Below the pieces are notes generated by a model, which was not told the DNA's origin, did no database searches, and saw only the letters and a list, made by a program, of their open reading frames with translations. A stretch of 64,000 nt of DNA, taken from positions 124,001 to 188,000 of the forward strand of contig CAYPIY010000007.1 in NCBI GenBank assembly GCA_964410965.1, in the 5' to 3' direction. The stretch comes from JBBIRG01 sp964410965. GTDB lineage: Bacteria > CLD3 > SB21 > JBBIRG01. A program made the translations under genes and the position numbers. Within the stretch, counting starts at the first letter, position 1; each line of letters begins with the position of its first letter. Shown here piece after piece: positions 49,395 through 62,200 of the stretch.

Positions 49395-50351
49395 TTTGAA
49401 GAAATCCTGTTTGAGAATATAGGTCATCGTCCCCGGCTGAAGATTCACAACCTGGCCTGATATTTTTATTTCGGAAATTGAAGAATCGGCAGAATTAGTA
49501 AACATAAGCACGTAGGCGGGATCGGCGGTAACCCTGGAAACCACGTTGCGCACATTTGACGGAAGCTGAACATCTTGTTCAAGTTCGGCGGGTAATATAA
49601 TCCCAGCCTGGTTCAGCGGTTCCGGCGGGTCAATATCCTGCGGTTGACCTGATAATTGATTCATCAGTGCTTTTTTGAATAACGTTTCATTGGACAGCAG
49701 GTTATGCAGAAAACTGACAGGCAAATGACTGTTCTTCACGATTACGGAAGGAGTATACGGCGTATCAACCGGGCTCATTCCTCCGTTTTCATAGCGGTAT
49801 ACATGCGCGTTCCGGTTACTTTCGCAGACCGAAACGACAAGATCGCTTTCAATACCGAAAACCTCTCCTACATGGCCTATAATGGAATAATACGGAACCG
49901 GCGAGACGCGTTCTCTGATGCGGAATTGCAGCAACCGTTTCATGACCAGGCTGAACGTACTCAGATGCTGAATCTGCCTGCGGCTGAACGGAATATGATC
50001 CAGCCAGTTTTTCGCGATCAGCGGCAAACTGTTTCCGTGAAACGGCGTCGCGATCGTGGTGATTTGTCTCAGGTTCGGATGATCATCGCAGAAAAAATCG
50101 TACCACTCCGCGATAAGCCCGCCCTGTGAATGCGCGACGATCTGAAAGGGATCATCGCCCACCGACAGGGGAATGTACTCGTTCAGCGTCGCCGCGATGG
50201 CCGGAATGTCAAGCGCGTTGCTGAAAGTCGGATAATCGAAAAAGTGGATCTGAAATCCTTCAGGCTCGAGCCAATCCCGAAGCTGCCGCCAGGACTTGCT
50301 GAAATCGGCGAGGCCGTGAATAAAAACGATCTGGTCAACCCGTTCATGCAT
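49392..50351 (-). CDS. Lipase-like alpha/beta hydrolase
   Basis: This 319-residue protein has the oxyanion-hole motif VFIHGLADFSKSW and nucleophile Ser in VAHSQGGLIAEW. A later conserved-looking His falls in KNSHLPVSFLHN. The fold resembles PGAP1-like or triacylglycerol lipase-type hydrolases. No signal peptide is seen, so it is probably cytosolic. A C-terminal extension (about 235-319) has no clear domain. It diverges from the next hydrolase gene. Confidence 0.8.
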   Translation of the reverse strand: MHERVDQIVFIHGLADFSKSWRQLRDWLEPEGFQIHFFDYPTFSNALDIPAIAATLNEYIPLSVGDDPFQIVAHSQGGLIAEWYDFFCDDHPNLRQITTIATPFHGNSLPLIAKNWLDHIPFSRRQIQHLSTFSLVMKRLLQFRIRERVSPVPYYSIIGHVGEVFGIESDLVVSVCESNRNAHVYRYENGGMSPVDTPYTPSVIVKNSHLPVSFLHNLLSNETLFKKALMNQLSGQPQDIDPPEPLNQAGIILPAELEQDVQLPSNVRNVVSRVTADPAYVLMFTNSADSSISEIKISGQVVNLQPGTMTYILKQDFFK

Positions 50352-50425
50352 ATTGGTTTTGTCTTTCTAAAAATATTTTGTTACTATGATAATAAGCAAC
50401 TTTTTTTTTGAATACAAGGGTTTGC

Positions 50426-51217
50426 ATGCGGCTTCATTCAGTGAAATATGGAAACCACACCGATCATCTGATCATACTCCACGGACTTTTCGGATCGGAA
50501 CGTAACTGGACCCGGGTTGCGCGAATCCTTATGGAACATTGTACGATCATCATTCCGGATATGCGGAATCACGGCCAGTCACCGCATCATCCCGAACATA
50601 CTATTGAAGCGATGCGGAGGGATATCGAAGTACTTTCGGATGAACTGAAAATCAAAAGGTTTTTCCTGCTTGGCCATTCGATGGGCGGTTATGTCGCGAT
50701 GGATTTTGCCCTGAAACATCCCGACCGCATTTCCGGATTGATGGTCGAAGATATCGCGCCGCGCTCCTATCCGAATCATAACCTGCTGTCAATCATAGAT
50801 GCCATGCAGTCTGTTGACCTGGACCGCCTGTCCGATAAAAAAGACGCCGATCGAATACTGACGTCACCAATTCCGAAACCTGCCTTTCGCCAGTTCCTTC
50901 TGACCAATCTGATAAGATCGGATTCTGGATTAGCGTGGCGATTCAACCTGTCTGCGCTGGAAAAATTTGTGAAGGATGATTTTCGCAGTATCGTGCACGG
51001 CCTTCATGAACCCTATACAGGAAGAAGTCTTTTTATCGGAGGCAGACAATCCCCCTACCGTATTTGGGAAGATGAATCTCTCATCCGGAAACATTTTCCG
51101 TTCGCGCAGGTTGAAGTCATCGAGGAATCCGATCACTGGGTGCATTACGATGCGGTACAAGTTTTTTGTGAAACCATCACCCGTTTCATTCACTCTTCAC
51201 AGGAGGATAATCCATGA
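50426..51217 (+). CDS. Alpha/beta hydrolase, YbfF-like
   Basis: From ATG 50426 (AAGGG RBS 5 bases before) the protein is 263 residues. It has HGLFGSERNW (oxyanion hole), DMRNHGQSPH, nucleophile GHSMGGYVAMD and the C-terminal His in ESDHWVHYD, all typical of YbfF-like esterases acting on acyl-CoA or esters. A TTG start at 50408 is less likely. The stop overlaps the ATG of the next gene by four bases. Confidence 0.87.
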   Translation: MRLHSVKYGNHTDHLIILHGLFGSERNWTRVARILMEHCTIIIPDMRNHGQSPHHPEHTIEAMRRDIEVLSDELKIKRFFLLGHSMGGYVAMDFALKHPDRISGLMVEDIAPRSYPNHNLLSIIDAMQSVDLDRLSDKKDADRILTSPIPKPAFRQFLLTNLIRSDSGLAWRFNLSALEKFVKDDFRSIVHGLHEPYTGRSLFIGGRQSPYRIWEDESLIRKHFPFAQVEVIEESDHWVHYDAVQVFCETITRFIHSSQEDNP

Positions 51218-51705
51218 TAACCTTCATCATAGAAGTTTTTACAGGTATCATTCTAATCAGCATGCCGTTTCATGCCGGGGCGCAGGAGACTGATCTTCCG
51301 GAAACCGAAACGGATCCCGTTCTGGCCACCGTAGACCTGGATACCGTACGGGCGGGAAATTATTTTAGCCCGGCGATCATCAGTGAATTCATCACCCGCT
51401 TTGATTCCATTCGGGTCTGGGTGGTAATATCCGATCATGAAAAGCGAATAGATGCGCGCCTGCTGTATACGCTGAGGGATTTTGATTTTTCAGGCCTGAC
51501 ACGTACTTTGATCGACGACAACTGGATGGAACGTGAATCAGACAGGATTTGCCGGCTGCATCATGACAACGGAAAGATCGTCTTTGCCGGTCCGATGCCT
51601 GAAGGCATTTACACTCTACAGCTTCGGATCCGGGGATTCAACCCGGATTTGACCGCATTTTCAGAGGTTGTCCCGTTCAGAAACTTTCTTGACCTGAAAA
51701 AATAA
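51214..51705 (+). CDS. Secreted protein of unknown function
   Basis: This 163-residue protein begins with a signal peptide that probably ends at HAGAQE (residues 20-25). The mature part is acidic and beta-rich by pattern, with no recognised domain. It is translationally coupled (ATGA) to the YbfF-like hydrolase gene. Function unknown. Confidence 0.6.
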   Translation: MITFIIEVFTGIILISMPFHAGAQETDLPETETDPVLATVDLDTVRAGNYFSPAIISEFITRFDSIRVWVVISDHEKRIDARLLYTLRDFDFSGLTRTLIDDNWMERESDRICRLHHDNGKIVFAGPMPEGIYTLQLRIRGFNPDLTAFSEVVPFRNFLDLKK

Positions 51706-51725
51706 TTCACTCCAAATAGGCTGAC

Positions 51726-52265
51726 CTATTTTCCGCGGACAATCTGGTACACACTTGTAAGGTCGTATACAAGATATCGCGCGGGCTGCTGACGTTTCTC
51801 TCCGCCGTAACTCAGCATCAGCGCCTGCTTGTTTTCTTTGTCCACCCAGTCCACGAAGATCGCGCTGTGCTCGATGTCGCCGTAGGAATGATTAATGTAA
51901 TAAAGCCAGTCGCCGTACTGAATAAGATCAACATCGGCGTAAGGACCGGCTTTGACGCTGCGAAAAATATTTTTCCGTTTGTTCGTCGGGAAGCCGGCAC
52001 GGTTGTAAACATGATTGGCGTAATCCCAGCAACCCCCGGGAAGAATTTCAGCATTGATGACGGTCATCTCCCTTCCTTTGAACAGGATGAGTCTTCCAAT
52101 AGAGTCCGCTTTGTTTTCGGCATGGATCATGATCGTGTCATAATCCAGTTCGTAATAATCCTGATTCGATGGATTATGGTTGACTTTTGAATCCGACGGT
52201 GCCGGAATTAATGAAAAGAAAAACCATCCCAGGCTCAGCATGACAGCCATCATTGCATGTTTCAT
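51726..52265 (-). CDS. Exported NlpC/CHAP-like hydrolase, putative
   Basis: From ATG 52265 (AAAGG upstream; a TTG at 52274 is possible) the protein is about 179 residues with a signal peptide. A Cys and His in GGCWDYANHVYNRAG and YGDIEHSAIFVDW fit the Cys...His order of NlpC/P60 or CHAP cysteine amidases, and WLYYINHSYG precedes the His as in those folds. Peptidoglycan or peptide amidase activity is plausible but not proven. It follows a small membrane protein gene with a 24-base gap. Confidence 0.6.
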   Translation of the reverse strand: MKHAMMAVMLSLGWFFFSLIPAPSDSKVNHNPSNQDYYELDYDTIMIHAENKADSIGRLILFKGREMTVINAEILPGGCWDYANHVYNRAGFPTNKRKNIFRSVKAGPYADVDLIQYGDWLYYINHSYGDIEHSAIFVDWVDKENKQALMLSYGGEKRQQPARYLVYDLTSVYQIVRGK

Positions 52266-52289
52266 GTTATTCAACGCCTTTCATGTTAT

Positions 52290-53090
52290 TTATTTGGGTA
52301 ATTTTGAATAATCCAGTTCGGAGCCCATCAGGCTGTGCGGGATCAGGTAAACGGCGAGTAAAATCACCGCTGCGGCGATCATGAGCTGCTTGGGTTTTAT
52401 GGACCGCGGAAGCATCAGCGCTACGGCTAGCCAGCCGAGGAACGCGACAATTGTTTTATTATCCGTCAGGTCAGTTCCGAATGGCCATCCGGTCCAGAAG
52501 GCATCGAACGCGTATTTCTGTACCACAGGCCCGAGAATCAGTCCACCGGCAAATAAGAATCCGATCGTCCACCACGCGTAAAGACGGTAACGCGGAGCCC
52601 GGCTTAAAAACTCAAGTCCGGCGCGGGTTGATAACAGCATTCCGCCGAACATCGCGATGACATGAAGAATAAGAATCAGCGACGGCACCTCGCCCTTGAA
52701 GCGAATGATAACCGGATCGGGTGGTATCGATAACTGCTCACCGGCTTTTTGCAGGTTGATCTGATACAACAGTTTTCCGGCCGGCGGCTGAAGAGGTAAA
52801 ACGGCCGTCAGCGCTCCGGATTCCCGGGTCATGGTCACCGAAGTCCATGCGTCGTCTGTTTTGTAGCGTTTCCATGTTAATACGCCGGCGACAGCCGTAT
52901 CATCCGTCGCTATCGATACCGTATGGCCTGTATCGCCTCCATGACTGCGATGTAATTTATAGGTAATCGTCTGACCGTTCAATAACGCGGATCCTGAAAT
53001 GGGATAGGTTGGTCCTGTCATTCGCTGATAAACAGCCGTTGCCGCCGTTACCAGGAAAGCAGTAAGCCAGAGCATCGCAGATCGTTTCAT
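52290..53090 (-). CDS. Membrane protein of unknown function
   Basis: This 266-residue protein has an N-terminal signal-anchor, a hydrophilic beta-rich region (about 30-135) and four C-terminal membrane helices (about 140-255) ending before a polar tail. No named family is recognised. It is the first gene of a two-gene unit with the NlpC-like gene, and its promoter lies back to back with the TPP riboswitch region. Function unknown. Confidence 0.65.
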   Translation of the reverse strand: MKRSAMLWLTAFLVTAATAVYQRMTGPTYPISGSALLNGQTITYKLHRSHGGDTGHTVSIATDDTAVAGVLTWKRYKTDDAWTSVTMTRESGALTAVLPLQPPAGKLLYQINLQKAGEQLSIPPDPVIIRFKGEVPSLILILHVIAMFGGMLLSTRAGLEFLSRAPRYRLYAWWTIGFLFAGGLILGPVVQKYAFDAFWTGWPFGTDLTDNKTIVAFLGWLAVALMLPRSIKPKQLMIAAAVILLAVYLIPHSLMGSELDYSKLPK

Positions 53091-53187
53091 GTGCAGCCTT
53101 TGTGTATTTTTATTCTTGCCAATATATAATTAATTATGTATATAGTAATAAGTCAACAAAAAAGATCTTTGGAAAAATATAATTATT

Positions 53188-53273
53188 GTTAGGGGCGTCC
53201 CGCTGAAATTTCAGAAGGACTGAGAATGCACCCTTAGAACCTGATCCGGATCATACCGGCGTAGGGAAACAAA
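53188..53273 (+). ncRNA. TPP riboswitch (THI element)
   Basis: The sequence has the conserved THI-box blocks in order: GGGGCGTCCC, CTGAGAATGCACCCTT, GAACCTGATCCGGATCATACC and GGCGTAGGGAA (given in parts; spans 53192-53268). A terminator hairpin follows within 12 bases, so binding of thiamine pyrophosphate should stop transcription of the downstream receptor gene. Confidence 0.95.
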
Positions 53274-56200
53274 AGTTTATTTATAAACCGTTTTCCTGCC
53301 GGCTTTGGCGGGAAAACGGTTTTTTATTTATCCTGCTATAACAGCGATGCCCGTAAACAAAAGTCATGATACAAATCGATACAGTACATTTTTTTGAAAG
53401 GCCATACAATGTTAATTAACAAAATTTATAAGCTGATTTTATTACAATTTTTACCGGCGGCAATAATTTACAGTCAGGCGTCATTGCGCGGCACTATAAC
53501 CGATTCCGAAACCGGCCTGCCGTTGGGATCGGTCAATGTTATTCTTGAAAACACGGCCCGCGGCGCCGTTACGGATATCAACGGCGAGTTCATCATCAAA
53601 TCCGTAACTCCCGGACAGTACACGCTCAGCGCAGCCATGATCGGTTATCAGGTCAGGAAAATCAGTTTCCGGCTTCAGACTGATGAAAATAAAACTGTTG
53701 ATTTCAAACTGGTGCCGCGTTTGCTCCAGGGCGAGGAAGTCGTGATTACCGCTACGCGCGCATCGAAGGAAATGCCGGTCACGTATTCAAACATTTCAAA
53801 AGAAGAGCTCGTGAATAATTATATGGTTCAGGATGTTCCGGTCATGCTGTCGAATCTGCCTTCAGTAAGCTTTTATTCGGAGAACGGGAACGGGCTGGGC
53901 TACAATTATCTTAATATACGCGGGTTTGATCAGCGCCGGATCGCCGTTATGATTAACGGTATTCCGCAAAACGATCCGGAAGATCATAATGTGTACTGGG
54001 TCGATTTTCCAGACTTGCTTTCCAATACCGAGGACATCCAGGTTCAGCGCGGCGGCGGAAGCGCGTTTTACGGCTCACCGGCGATCGGCGGATCGGTGAA
54101 CATACTCACCAACCAGTTCCCGGATCAGCGGCGGACGTCCGTTCTGGCGGCCTACGGTAGTTACAACACGCAGAAATACGCCGTCAGTTACAGTTCGGGG
54201 ATACTCGAAAACAAGTATTCCATCAGCGGACGGTTTTCCAAAATAACCAGCGACGGTTACCGCGACAACGCCTGGGTCAACTTTAACAGTTACTACCTGA
54301 ACCTGTCGCGATTCGACGGCGACCTGACAACGTCGCTGAACGTTTACGGCGGGCCTATTTCCGATGGTCTTGCGTATAACGGACTTCCGAAATTCTTCAA
54401 CCAAGACCGGAAAAAAAGAAAATCCAACTGGAGTTACTTCGACGCCGATAATCAAACCCGGACTGTGAATTATTATACGGAACGCCGGAAACAGGAAGTC
54501 GAGAATTTTTCCCAGCCTCATTATGAACTGATCAATCGCTGGAAAATCAATGATGACATGACATTTCACAATTCTTTGTTTTACGTCGTTGGCACCGGTT
54601 ATTTTGATTATGACGGAAGCTGGATCGGTTATTACGGCGATGACGTTGTCCGCCAGTATTTCCGCCTGACGCCGGAGAACGGATTTGATTCAAACAGTAC
54701 GCTTCCTTCCAACACGCTGATCCGGGCGTGGGTAGGAAATAAGCAAGCCGGCTGGCTTCCGCGACTGGAATGGACACTGAAAAATCATAACCTGAATATC
54801 GGCGGGGAGTTCCGCCATCACCGCTCGCTGCATTACGGAAAAATTCTTTGGGCTGAAAACCTTCCGGAAAATTTCGATCCCGATTATCAGTTTTACCGAT
54901 ACCGCGGGGGGAAAGACATTATATCGCTTTATGTCCACGATTTATGGAAAATTCATTCACGCTGGTCTGTCATGGCTGATCTGCAGTGGATATACAACCG
55001 GTATAAAATTTACAAAGAAAAATATGCCGGCAATGAATTTTCCGTACCTTATTATTTTATCAATCCGCGTTTCGGAGTGCAGTACAGGCCCGGTGAACGC
55101 TGGACGCTGTATTCCAGCGTCAGCCACACATCCCGTGAACCGCGCCTGAGTAATCTTTACGACGCCGCCGGTTCCAGCATTCCCAGCGAATACGCGAATG
55201 ATTTCGGGTCCATTCCTTACCCGCAGTTCCGCGAGAAATCCCCGGGCGTTTACGATTTTTCAAGGCCGCTGATCAAACCGGAAAAACTGCTGAACATCGA
55301 AACCGGAGCCGGATTTGAGATTCCGGAGAAATTAAAACTCAACGCAACGGTTTTCTGGATGGACTTCCGGGATGAGATCATCAAAAAAGGCATGGTTGAC
55401 CGGTTCGGACAGCCCGTTACGACAAATGCTGACCGGACACGCCATCAGGGAATCGAATTCTGGGGCGACATCCGGCCGCACCGCATGATCGAAATTTTCG
55501 GCAACCTGACCTGGAGCAGAAACCGGTTAATCGAATTCCATGGGACGCAAAAAGACAGTCTTGGTAATTATGTTCCGGTCTCGCTGAATCAAAACCCAAT
55601 CGCAGGATTCCCGGATATCATGGGCGCACTGGGATGTGAATTCAACTGGAAACAATTGCGCGCCCGGATGGACGTAAAATATTCGGGGCCATTTTATACG
55701 GATAACTTCAAGAACAAAACTAATCGTGTTCCCGGATATACCGCAGCGAATGTGATGACATCGGTCAGGTTTAAAAAAGTCATAAGTATCCGTGAAATAG
55801 AATTGCGCCTGCAGGTCAACAATGTCTTTGACAATCTTTATTTTGCTTCCGGAGAAAAAGACGAGTTCTTCCCGGCCGCTGAACGGAATGTCCTGATGAG
55901 TTGTCAGATTTCGTTTTAAATGTTTCATTTACCATTATAAAGTTGGAGTCATTAATAATAAATTGTACTTATGTATTAGCCATTGTAAAAGGAGAGAAGA
56001 ATGAAATACAGATTAAATAACTTAATTAATTTATGTGCGTTGTTTTTACTTTTTTTATTAACTTCATGCGCACCTGTCTATGTTCCAAACGCTGTTAACA
56101 CTCCGCTTTTAACTGAAAAAAATCAATTCCAAATTAAAGCAGGCATTGGGTTAAGCGGGACTGATATTCAATCCGCATATGCTTTGACCGATCATTTCGC

Positions 56201-59200
56201 TGTAATGGCCAACTACAATTTTCGGAATAATACTGCAAAAGAAGATGAAAATGGCAGTAAAGGCAGGTTAGGCGAGGCTGCCATTGGTTTATTCTTCCCT
56301 TCTCCCAAAAAGGCCGTTATATATGAAATATATACCGGCTTTGGTTATGGTTATGGAAAATACAGTGATATAGGCTCAGGAACATTTGATAAATCTGCCG
56401 AGGGATCTTTTAACCGTTTTTTCATCCAACAAAATTTTGCATATCATTTTTTATTTGTTGATTTGATTCAAGCTACACGTGCTTCATTTGTAAATTTTTA
56501 TAAATATAATGAGTCTGGCTTCTCAACAGCTTTGACAAAAAATAAAAGCGCGTGGTTCATCGAACCGACACTGACATTAAAAGCGGGAAAAGCGATCAAA
56601 GTCTATTATCAAGTTGGCGTTACCTATCCGGCAAAAGGAAATCAAAATGTAATGTTTGATTACGGAGATGTATTTGCGTGGTTAAGAGGTGGTGCTTCAT
56701 TTACAAATATTGGTATCGAATTGACTATAGACCAAAAAGAAAAATAATACTTTTTAGGATATGAAAAATATGAAACAATCTTTAATATTGCTTCTTACGG
56801 CGTCGGTTGGGATAGCATCTTTTTTAACCGGTTGCGCCTCAAGTTATACGCCAAACGCAGTTTCAGTGCCTTTATTAAACAACAAATACGAATACCAGGG
56901 CTCAATACGTGCGGGCGTCAATGGAATTGATTTACAAAATACTTTCGCGGTTACCGATCAAATAGCTGTCATGGTTAATGGAAGTTATTCAAATGATCAT
57001 AGCTCAACCGAGAAAGATTTTCATAAACACCGATTCGGTGAGTTAGCAATCGGTTATTACAAATCAATTGAATCAGAATACTTTTTTGAGTGTTTTGCCG
57101 GTTTTGGATCAGGCAAAACCGACATCCTTGATCAAGACGGGATCAGTAAATCGATTATTATTGATGAGCATTCTGCCTATAAACGCTTTTTTATTCAGCC
57201 TAATTATGGATATCGTTCAGGTCCATATGAATGGGGTTTGGGAATTCGTGCTGTTTATATCAACTTTAATAAATTCAAAACTACCGATGATGAGCTTGAG
57301 GGAACCAGAAAGAAATCATTCTTCATTGAGCCGGCTTTTATTTTTAAATACGACATGAAATATGCGAAACTAACCGGCCAAACAGGACTGAATATCCCGG
57401 TCGTCAGACGCGAAAGAATGATTTTTTCAACTGATGTTATATTGTTCAATTTTGGAATCGAAATTCCGTTGAACCGAAAAGTTCAATAATTGGGATTTCA
57501 TGTATTTTAAAAGGCGTTCATAATCAAGAACGCCATTTTTTTCGTTTGTTTTTAACAAAACAACAAATTATATTGTACATAACAGAGAGGACGGCGGAGA
57601 ATGTTCATTAATTGCCTGATAAAACTCTGTGTTTTACTGATTTTTTCGACAGTATACCGCCTGGTCAGCCCGGCTTATTCGGAGGAGCATGATTTCTTTG
57701 ATATTGTAAAGAAAATTCCTTTTCACCGCTCTCAAACGAATATTAAGCCCGGCAAAACCAATTCTAATAATTCTGCCGATTCAAATTTTATACGATCCTC
57801 CGGACCGGTTGCGGATCCCCTGAGTTTCCGTTCATCCTTGCTGCCGACTTCTAACACTTTAAAAAAGGGACAGATTGTTTATGAAAATTATTACGTTTCC
57901 GTAAACAATTTCTGGTTTGGTGTCTATGACCGGCTTTCAATAAACCTGGGTTTTTATTTCCCTCCTTTTTTTGGGGGATTTCCTTTATTGGGTGTTAAAT
58001 GTAAAATCATTGAACTGGGTCATTTTAGCGCTTCTTCGGGATTATTGTATGTGCCCCTGATACTGGACGCCGACTATAAAAATATGTTTCTGTACCGTTA
58101 TGGAGTGATCGGAGCCGGAAAAGCAGATCATTACCAGCTGAACCTTTCATACGGACATCTGATTTCCAATTGCAGTGATAATCATGAAACAAATACGTTC
58201 ATCGCCGCGAATGCCCTTTTACGGATTTCTGATGGAATAAAGCTGCACGGCGATGTTGCGTTTCCATTGGATGCGGAAAAGGATAATTCTTTTGGTTTCG
58301 GAGCGCGGTTTTTCAGAAAGAAATGGACATTCGATATGGGTTTTGTCCGTTTTATTGATGAAGGCTCTTTTCCCCTTTTAAGCATAGGGTATGTATTACG
58401 GTAATTTCAGCAATGACCGGTTCAAAATCCGAAAGGAAAACTTTAATTGGATTCTTTTTCCCCAGATAACAAAAACAAAGGATAATATCTGTCCCCACCC
58501 CTTATGACTTTTTTTGTGCGATGGAATATCTCTGGCCGCATATTTTTAAAACCCGCTTCTGATAGCTGTTTACCTAACGAATCGACATCAAATCCCCGAT
58601 GACCGTCAAATTCGGGAAGGTCGGCGTGAAAGCTGCCGTCTTCGGACACAAGATCGCCAATCACCAGCATGCCGCCGGGATTCAGAATGCCGTAAAATTT
58701 ATTCAGAATGGCCGGAATATCATGAATGTGATGCAAAACCAGCAAACTGTAAATGATATCGTGACGTTGTGAATATTTTTCTGTCAGCAAATTGACTTGC
58801 TGCGCTTTCAGGGAAGAAGCATGAGCGGTATCAATCTTTTTTTGAATTTCGGTGACCATGCCGTTTGATTCATCGATCATGATAATATCAGAAAAATGAT
58901 CGGTCAGGCAGAAACTCACCGTTCCGGTTCCCGCGCCGAACTCCATCGCCGATTTGTATTTCTTATTCCCGGTAAGGCGGATAATTTCTGCGGCAAATTT
59001 CTGAGCGCGATCAAGACGGTCGGGTTTCATGTCCCAGGTTTTCGCGGCTTCATCGAAATGTGATCTCATATCATTCCTTATCCTGCCGGCCGTGGGTGTA
59101 TTTGATGATTTCCGCTTTTTCAATTGTTATAAGCCCGCCGCATTTCACCTGTTCAAATAATTCATCGATGACCGGAATGAAATTCCTCAGTTTTTCCTCC

Positions 59201-62200
59201 GTATCGACAATCTCGATAATGACCGGAAGATCCTCGGATAAACGGAGGATTTTGGCGGTATGGATCACCCGGCTCCTCGCGCCGTAGCCTTCAATTCCCC
59301 GAATTACCGTCGCCCCTGCAAGCCCTGTTTCTTTGGCTTTACTGACGATCACTTCAAATAAGGGTTTATGTTTATACGTATCGGCTTCGCCGATAAAAAT
59401 CCTGAGCAGTTTTCCGTCGCCGGTGAGTTTCATAGATCAGGCCTTCGTAAATATTAAAATATTTTTCCTGTCATCAATCCGATATAGGTTCCCGCAAGAC
59501 AAAGAAATACGCTCAACATCACATTGAGGAATGCGAACCAGTATTCACTGTCGCGGATGAGTGATACCGTTTCATAGCTGAACGTAGAAAATGTTGTAAA
59601 TCCTCCCAATACGCCGATGGTCAGAAACACTCGGAACGATGGAAATACGACAAACCGCTCTTCAAACAATGTCATCATAAATCCGATCATGAAGCAGCCG
59701 GACACATTGACCGTCAAAATGCCGTAGGGAAAAACCGGATCCAGAAAACGGTAAACAAACCCCGACAGCCAGTATCTCGCAGCGGCTCCGAGGCCACCTC
59801 CGAGAAAAACAATCAGATAAGTTTTCATCATAATAAATAAATTACCCGATCGGCACAATTTCCGTGATTTCGATGCCGTATCCTTCGAGACCGATGTATT
59901 TCTTTGTTGTATTGCTCAGAAGGCGGATTTTCCTGATTGCGAGATCGACAAGGATCTGGGATCCGACACCCAGCGTGCGCCAGTCTTTTCCGGTATCTTC
60001 CGTATGATGGCTGTCTAATGAGCGTTTTTCAGCTGCCGGATCCAGTTCAAAACCCAGGCTCTCACTGCCGGATAAATAGATCAGCGCGCCCCGTCCTTCT
60101 TTTTCGATCATCTCGAGGACGCGGGAAACATGACTGTGATCATCAAACCGGCTGGAGCGGAATACGTCAGACATGAGCCGTTCCGTGTGAACTCGCACCA
60201 GCACTGGTTCGGGCAATTGTATGTCTCCTTTATAAATTACAAGATGACGGTCATGATTCAAAACGTTTTCATAGACGATGATTTTAAATTGCCCGTAAAC
60301 ACTGGAAAGCGGCTCATCCTTCACTACAACGCGTATGAATTTTTCCTGTTTCAGCCGGTACTGGATCAGGTCTTTGATCGTGATGATTTTCAGGCTGAAC
60401 TGCTTCGCGATATCCATCAGACGCGGAACACGCGCCATGGAGCCGTCGTCGTCCATGATTTCGCAGAGTACGCCGGCGGGAAACAATCCGGCGAGCCGGG
60501 CTAAATCCACCGTAGCTTCGGTATGTCCGGATCGCTCGAGAACGCCGCCGGGTTTAGCGACGAGCGGGAAAATATGTCCCGGCCGCGCGAGATCGTCAGG
60601 CTGTGTTTCCGGGTCAATGGCTGTCAGAATGGTTGTCGCACGGTCCTGCGCGGATATGCCTGTCGAGGTCCCGTTTTTCGCGTCGATTGTCACGGTAAAA
60701 TGCGTCGCGTGCAGGGCGGTGTTCCGGTTGACCATCACGTCCAGTTCCAGTTCTTTCGCCCGTTCAGGGGTTATCGCCAGGCAAACTAATCCGCGCCCGT
60801 GCTTCGCCATGAAATTGATGGATTCTGCGGTTACTTTCTCCGCCGCCATGATGAAATCGCCTTCGTTCTCGCGGTCCTCGTCGTCCACGACGATAACAAT
60901 CTTTCCGGCCTGATAATCGCGGATAGCGTCTTCAATGGAATGAAACAATGAGTTTGCCATTAATACCCCAGTTCTTTTATACGCACTTCTGTCAGCGGTT
61001 TAGTATGTTCCTGTTTGTTACCATTGAAAATTTTTTCCACATATTTCCCGATCATGTCAGTTTCGATGTTCACCTCATCTCCGGATTTTTTCAGCGATAA
61101 TATCGTATGATCCCAGGTATGCGGAATAATGGACAGATAAATAATATCATTTTTAATTTCAGCGACCGTCAGGCTGATGCCGTCGATGGCGATAGAACCG
61201 ACCGGTATGCAGTATTTCATCAGTTGCGGCGGAATCTGGATGCCGACCCAATAGCTGGCTGACCGTTGCTGAACGGATCTGATTGTTCCGATGCCGTCCA
61301 CATGGCCCAGCACAAGGTGCCCGCCGAGCCTGTCAGAAAGCCTCATCGCGCGCTCCAGATTGACCTTCGATCCAGTTTTCAGATTTCCCAGCGTCGTTTT
61401 CTTCAGCGATTCCTCAACGGCTTCAGCGACAAACGAACCGGCGGTAACTTTCACGGCGGTCAGGCAGCAGCCGTTCACGGAGACGCTGTCATCCACTTTG
61501 ACATCGTCAAGGATTTTCTTCGCCGCGATCTCGAATCGTCTGCCGTCTCCGATCGGTTGGACAGATTTAATAATTCCGATTTCTTCAATAAGGCCTGTAA
61601 ACATGGTTTCCTGTTATTTGATATATTTCCTGTAAATATCCTCTAGTTTTTTCACCGACGCCGATTCGAGGTCTTCGTCTTCTTTTACGCGCCGGTAAAG
61701 TCGTTTGAATTCGTCAAGATCCGCCCCGCTGAGTTTGCTGATCGCGTAATAATCAATGTCTTCGCACATGCGCTTGATTTCCTGGAAAGTCATATTAATC
61801 TCCGTGACGTTTGACTAAACTTTCTAATGAATATTTCCCGCTGCCGCTGAACAGCGTCGCAACGGATAAAACGAGCATGTGAACGGCGAATTCCATGCCC
61901 GAATAGCCGTCATTCCGATGGACAAAAACCGCGACTGTCATCGTGATGATCAAAAATAAACTCGCCACTCGCGCGAATAATCCCAGCGCGATCATGATCC
62001 CGCCGAAAAATTCCGCTCCTCCGGCCAGATATGCCAATATCTTAGACAATGGAAAACCTAACTGATTAAGATATCCCGAGAATTGATCTAATCCTCCGGA
62101 GACGAAAAGTTTTCCATAACCATGATAGATGAACACCATCGCAATGCCCAGACGGAAAAACAAAATAGACAGATCGCTGTGACGGGAGAAGAATTTAAAC